This document shows, in pieces, positions 4,885 to 5,931 of a DNA stretch of 5,931 nt (its first letter is position 1; each line of letters starts with the position of its first letter). Source of the stretch: Alcaligenaceae bacterium (GTDB taxonomy: Bacteria > Pseudomonadota > Gammaproteobacteria > Burkholderiales > Burkholderiaceae_B). Location of the stretch: assembly GCA_012511095.1 (NCBI GenBank), contig JAAZGT010000236.1, positions 1 through 5,931 on the forward strand, in the 5' to 3' direction. Below the pieces are notes generated by a model. That model did not search any database. It had not been told where the DNA came from and worked only from the letters and a program-made list of their open reading frames with translations. Position numbers and translations under genes: made by a program.

Positions 4885-5931
4885 TCAAATAAACTGCCCA
4901 TCATCACGATCAGCAAAAATAATTTTATCTTTTTGATTATTCAGATAAAGAATGGGACGATGGGGTGACATCGCATCAAGTTTTAGTTTTTGAATGGTAG
5001 AAATGCTCTCTGTAAAGTGTAAGGTATGTAATTGACCAGTATTATCCTTATAAGCCACATCAATTCGATAAGCAGGATCATCACCACTATAATGTGTCTG
5101 TTTCCAAGTAATGGATTCGGTGGTACTTTTAAGCCCCGAGAGCTTAATGACCTCAACTGGAACACCATTGGGCCCTGCCTCAACGGAGTGGTGACTATGA
5201 TATATCCATAAAAGGCCAATATTACACAAAGGCCCCCAATGCCAAACAGTGACGGTATTGAACAAGGTAAATACATCATCGCTTAGGTGTTGCGTGGTTT
5301 GTGCCACATAAAGCAATGGCAAGATCATCTGTAGCAAAGTGATAATCATCAAACATATGCCTAAGCTAATATGCCCGCGAGTAACTCGACCATGCTCATT
5401 CGCAAGTGCAAAAACGGGTGTCGTTGCCTTTGTGTTAAGCCACACTGGCATATAAGCATGAGCATCATCCTCGTACTCGATTGCTAAGCGTTGATTTTGC
5501 GTTTTAATAATTTCATCAAGACGAGAAGACGATAAGCTATCAACCGGCATGGAAAAGACATGAGTGATTAGAGTGTCTGATAGATTAGCGAACTGTACTC
5601 TGATCTGACGATCTGCGTATTCCTTAGGAAACTGCTCCACATCATCTAAACCATTTTCATGCGAAGACAATGGTGGTAAACCAGAAAAGGCTTGATGAGA
5701 ATCACCTACAATCTCTGCCATAACTACTTTGCCATTTTTTTTAAGTTTAATAATGGCAAAATCCGGAAGAAAATAGTATTTTATTACCAGCCAAAAAGCG
5801 ACTAACCAAATCGCTAAGCCAATATAGAAACCAGTATGGCTAGTACGTTCCAAATGTTCAGCGATGGAGCTTCGGGTAAATAAAAGCGGTATAGCACAAA
5901 AAATGTAGATAAATAGAAAATCTACTCGCGG
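4885..5931 (-). CDS. multi-helix membrane protein with two DUF3592-like modules, 5'-partial
   Basis: The frame is open from the window edge to TGA at 4885-4887 and gives 348 residues; the start is outside. An internal TTG at 5853-5851 could be taken as a start. However, the 26 codons before it are also open and encode a hydrophobic stretch (FLFIYIFCAIPLLF), so the longer partial reading is preferred. From the window edge, probable membrane segments lie at about residues 5-18, 35-55, 188-210 and 225-244. Between helices 2 and 3 is a soluble region with NGKVVMAEIVGD and IRVQFANLSD. After helix 4 a second region runs NGVPVEVIKLSG, YRIDVAYKDNTGQ and ILYLNNQ. Both resemble the DUF3592 pattern of a beta-rich domain following a helix pair, suggesting an internal duplication. 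I do not recognise the protein, and no function is proposed. No clear terminator on its own strand is seen at its 3' end. Confidence 0.7.
   Translation of the reverse strand, partial: PRVDFLFIYIFCAIPLLFTRSSIAEHLERTSHTGFYIGLAIWLVAFWLVIKYYFLPDFAIIKLKKNGKVVMAEIVGDSHQAFSGLPPLSSHENGLDDVEQFPKEYADRQIRVQFANLSDTLITHVFSMPVDSLSSSRLDEIIKTQNQRLAIEYEDDAHAYMPVWLNTKATTPVFALANEHGRVTRGHISLGICLMIITLLQMILPLLYVAQTTQHLSDDVFTLFNTVTVWHWGPLCNIGLLWIYHSHHSVEAGPNGVPVEVIKLSGLKSTTESITWKQTHYSGDDPAYRIDVAYKDNTGQLHTLHFTESISTIQKLKLDAMSPHRPILYLNNQKDKIIFADRDDGQFI

Noticed and set aside
4983..5279. 98-codon alternative frame within the last membrane-protein gene
   Set aside because: It lies in another frame of a longer open frame with coherent membrane segments, and no similarity was recognised.

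Overview
The window reads as chromosomal DNA of a Gram-negative proteobacterium with fairly low to moderate G+C. The reasons are a periplasmic YceI protein with a classical Sec signal peptide, a CrgA-type LysR regulator, a RidA-family enzyme and conventional Shine-Dalgarno sites. A lower-GC member of the Alcaligenaceae or a related beta/gamma lineage would fit, but that is impression, not proof. No CRISPR array, tRNA, rRNA, insertion sequence or complete defence system is visible.

Layout. Positions 1-240 hold the C-terminal 79 residues of a probable SAM-dependent methyltransferase. A RidA/YjgF-family gene follows (342-704), ending near a perfect 10-bp hairpin (726-755). Positions 757-1300 contain no intact gene. 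Their left part holds, on the minus strand, a decayed N-terminal remnant of an AAA-family ATPase (about 808-1073) with a frameshift, an internal stop and a damaged Walker A. Their right part is the promoter region of a 14-helix DHA2-type MFS transporter (1301-2755), with a 15-bp palindrome placed like a repressor operator. The MFS gene converges on a minus-strand pair: a LysR-type regulator (3143-4048), then a small Dabb-domain protein (2780-3097). One hairpin (2750-2772) separates the convergent units and overlaps the MFS stop codon.

The LysR gene is divergent from a YceI-like periplasmic protein (4190-4759) across a 141-bp AT-rich gap. The gap contains a 19-bp inverted repeat of LysR-box type next to the LysR start and a perfect TATAAT for yceI. 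Two hairpins follow yceI, the second a typical intrinsic terminator. The last gene (minus, 4885 to the window edge) encodes an unrecognised multi-helix membrane protein. Its frame stays open to the edge, so its true start lies outside the window. It appears to hold two copies of a beta-rich module resembling DUF3592.

How the genes may work together: the LysR gene probably controls itself and yceI from the shared gap, and may co-transcribe the Dabb gene. The MFS transporter looks like a separately controlled efflux gene. Most of the window is ordinary. The items most worth a second look are the ATPase remnant, the two candidate operators and the duplicated-module membrane protein. I found no convincing undescribed system.
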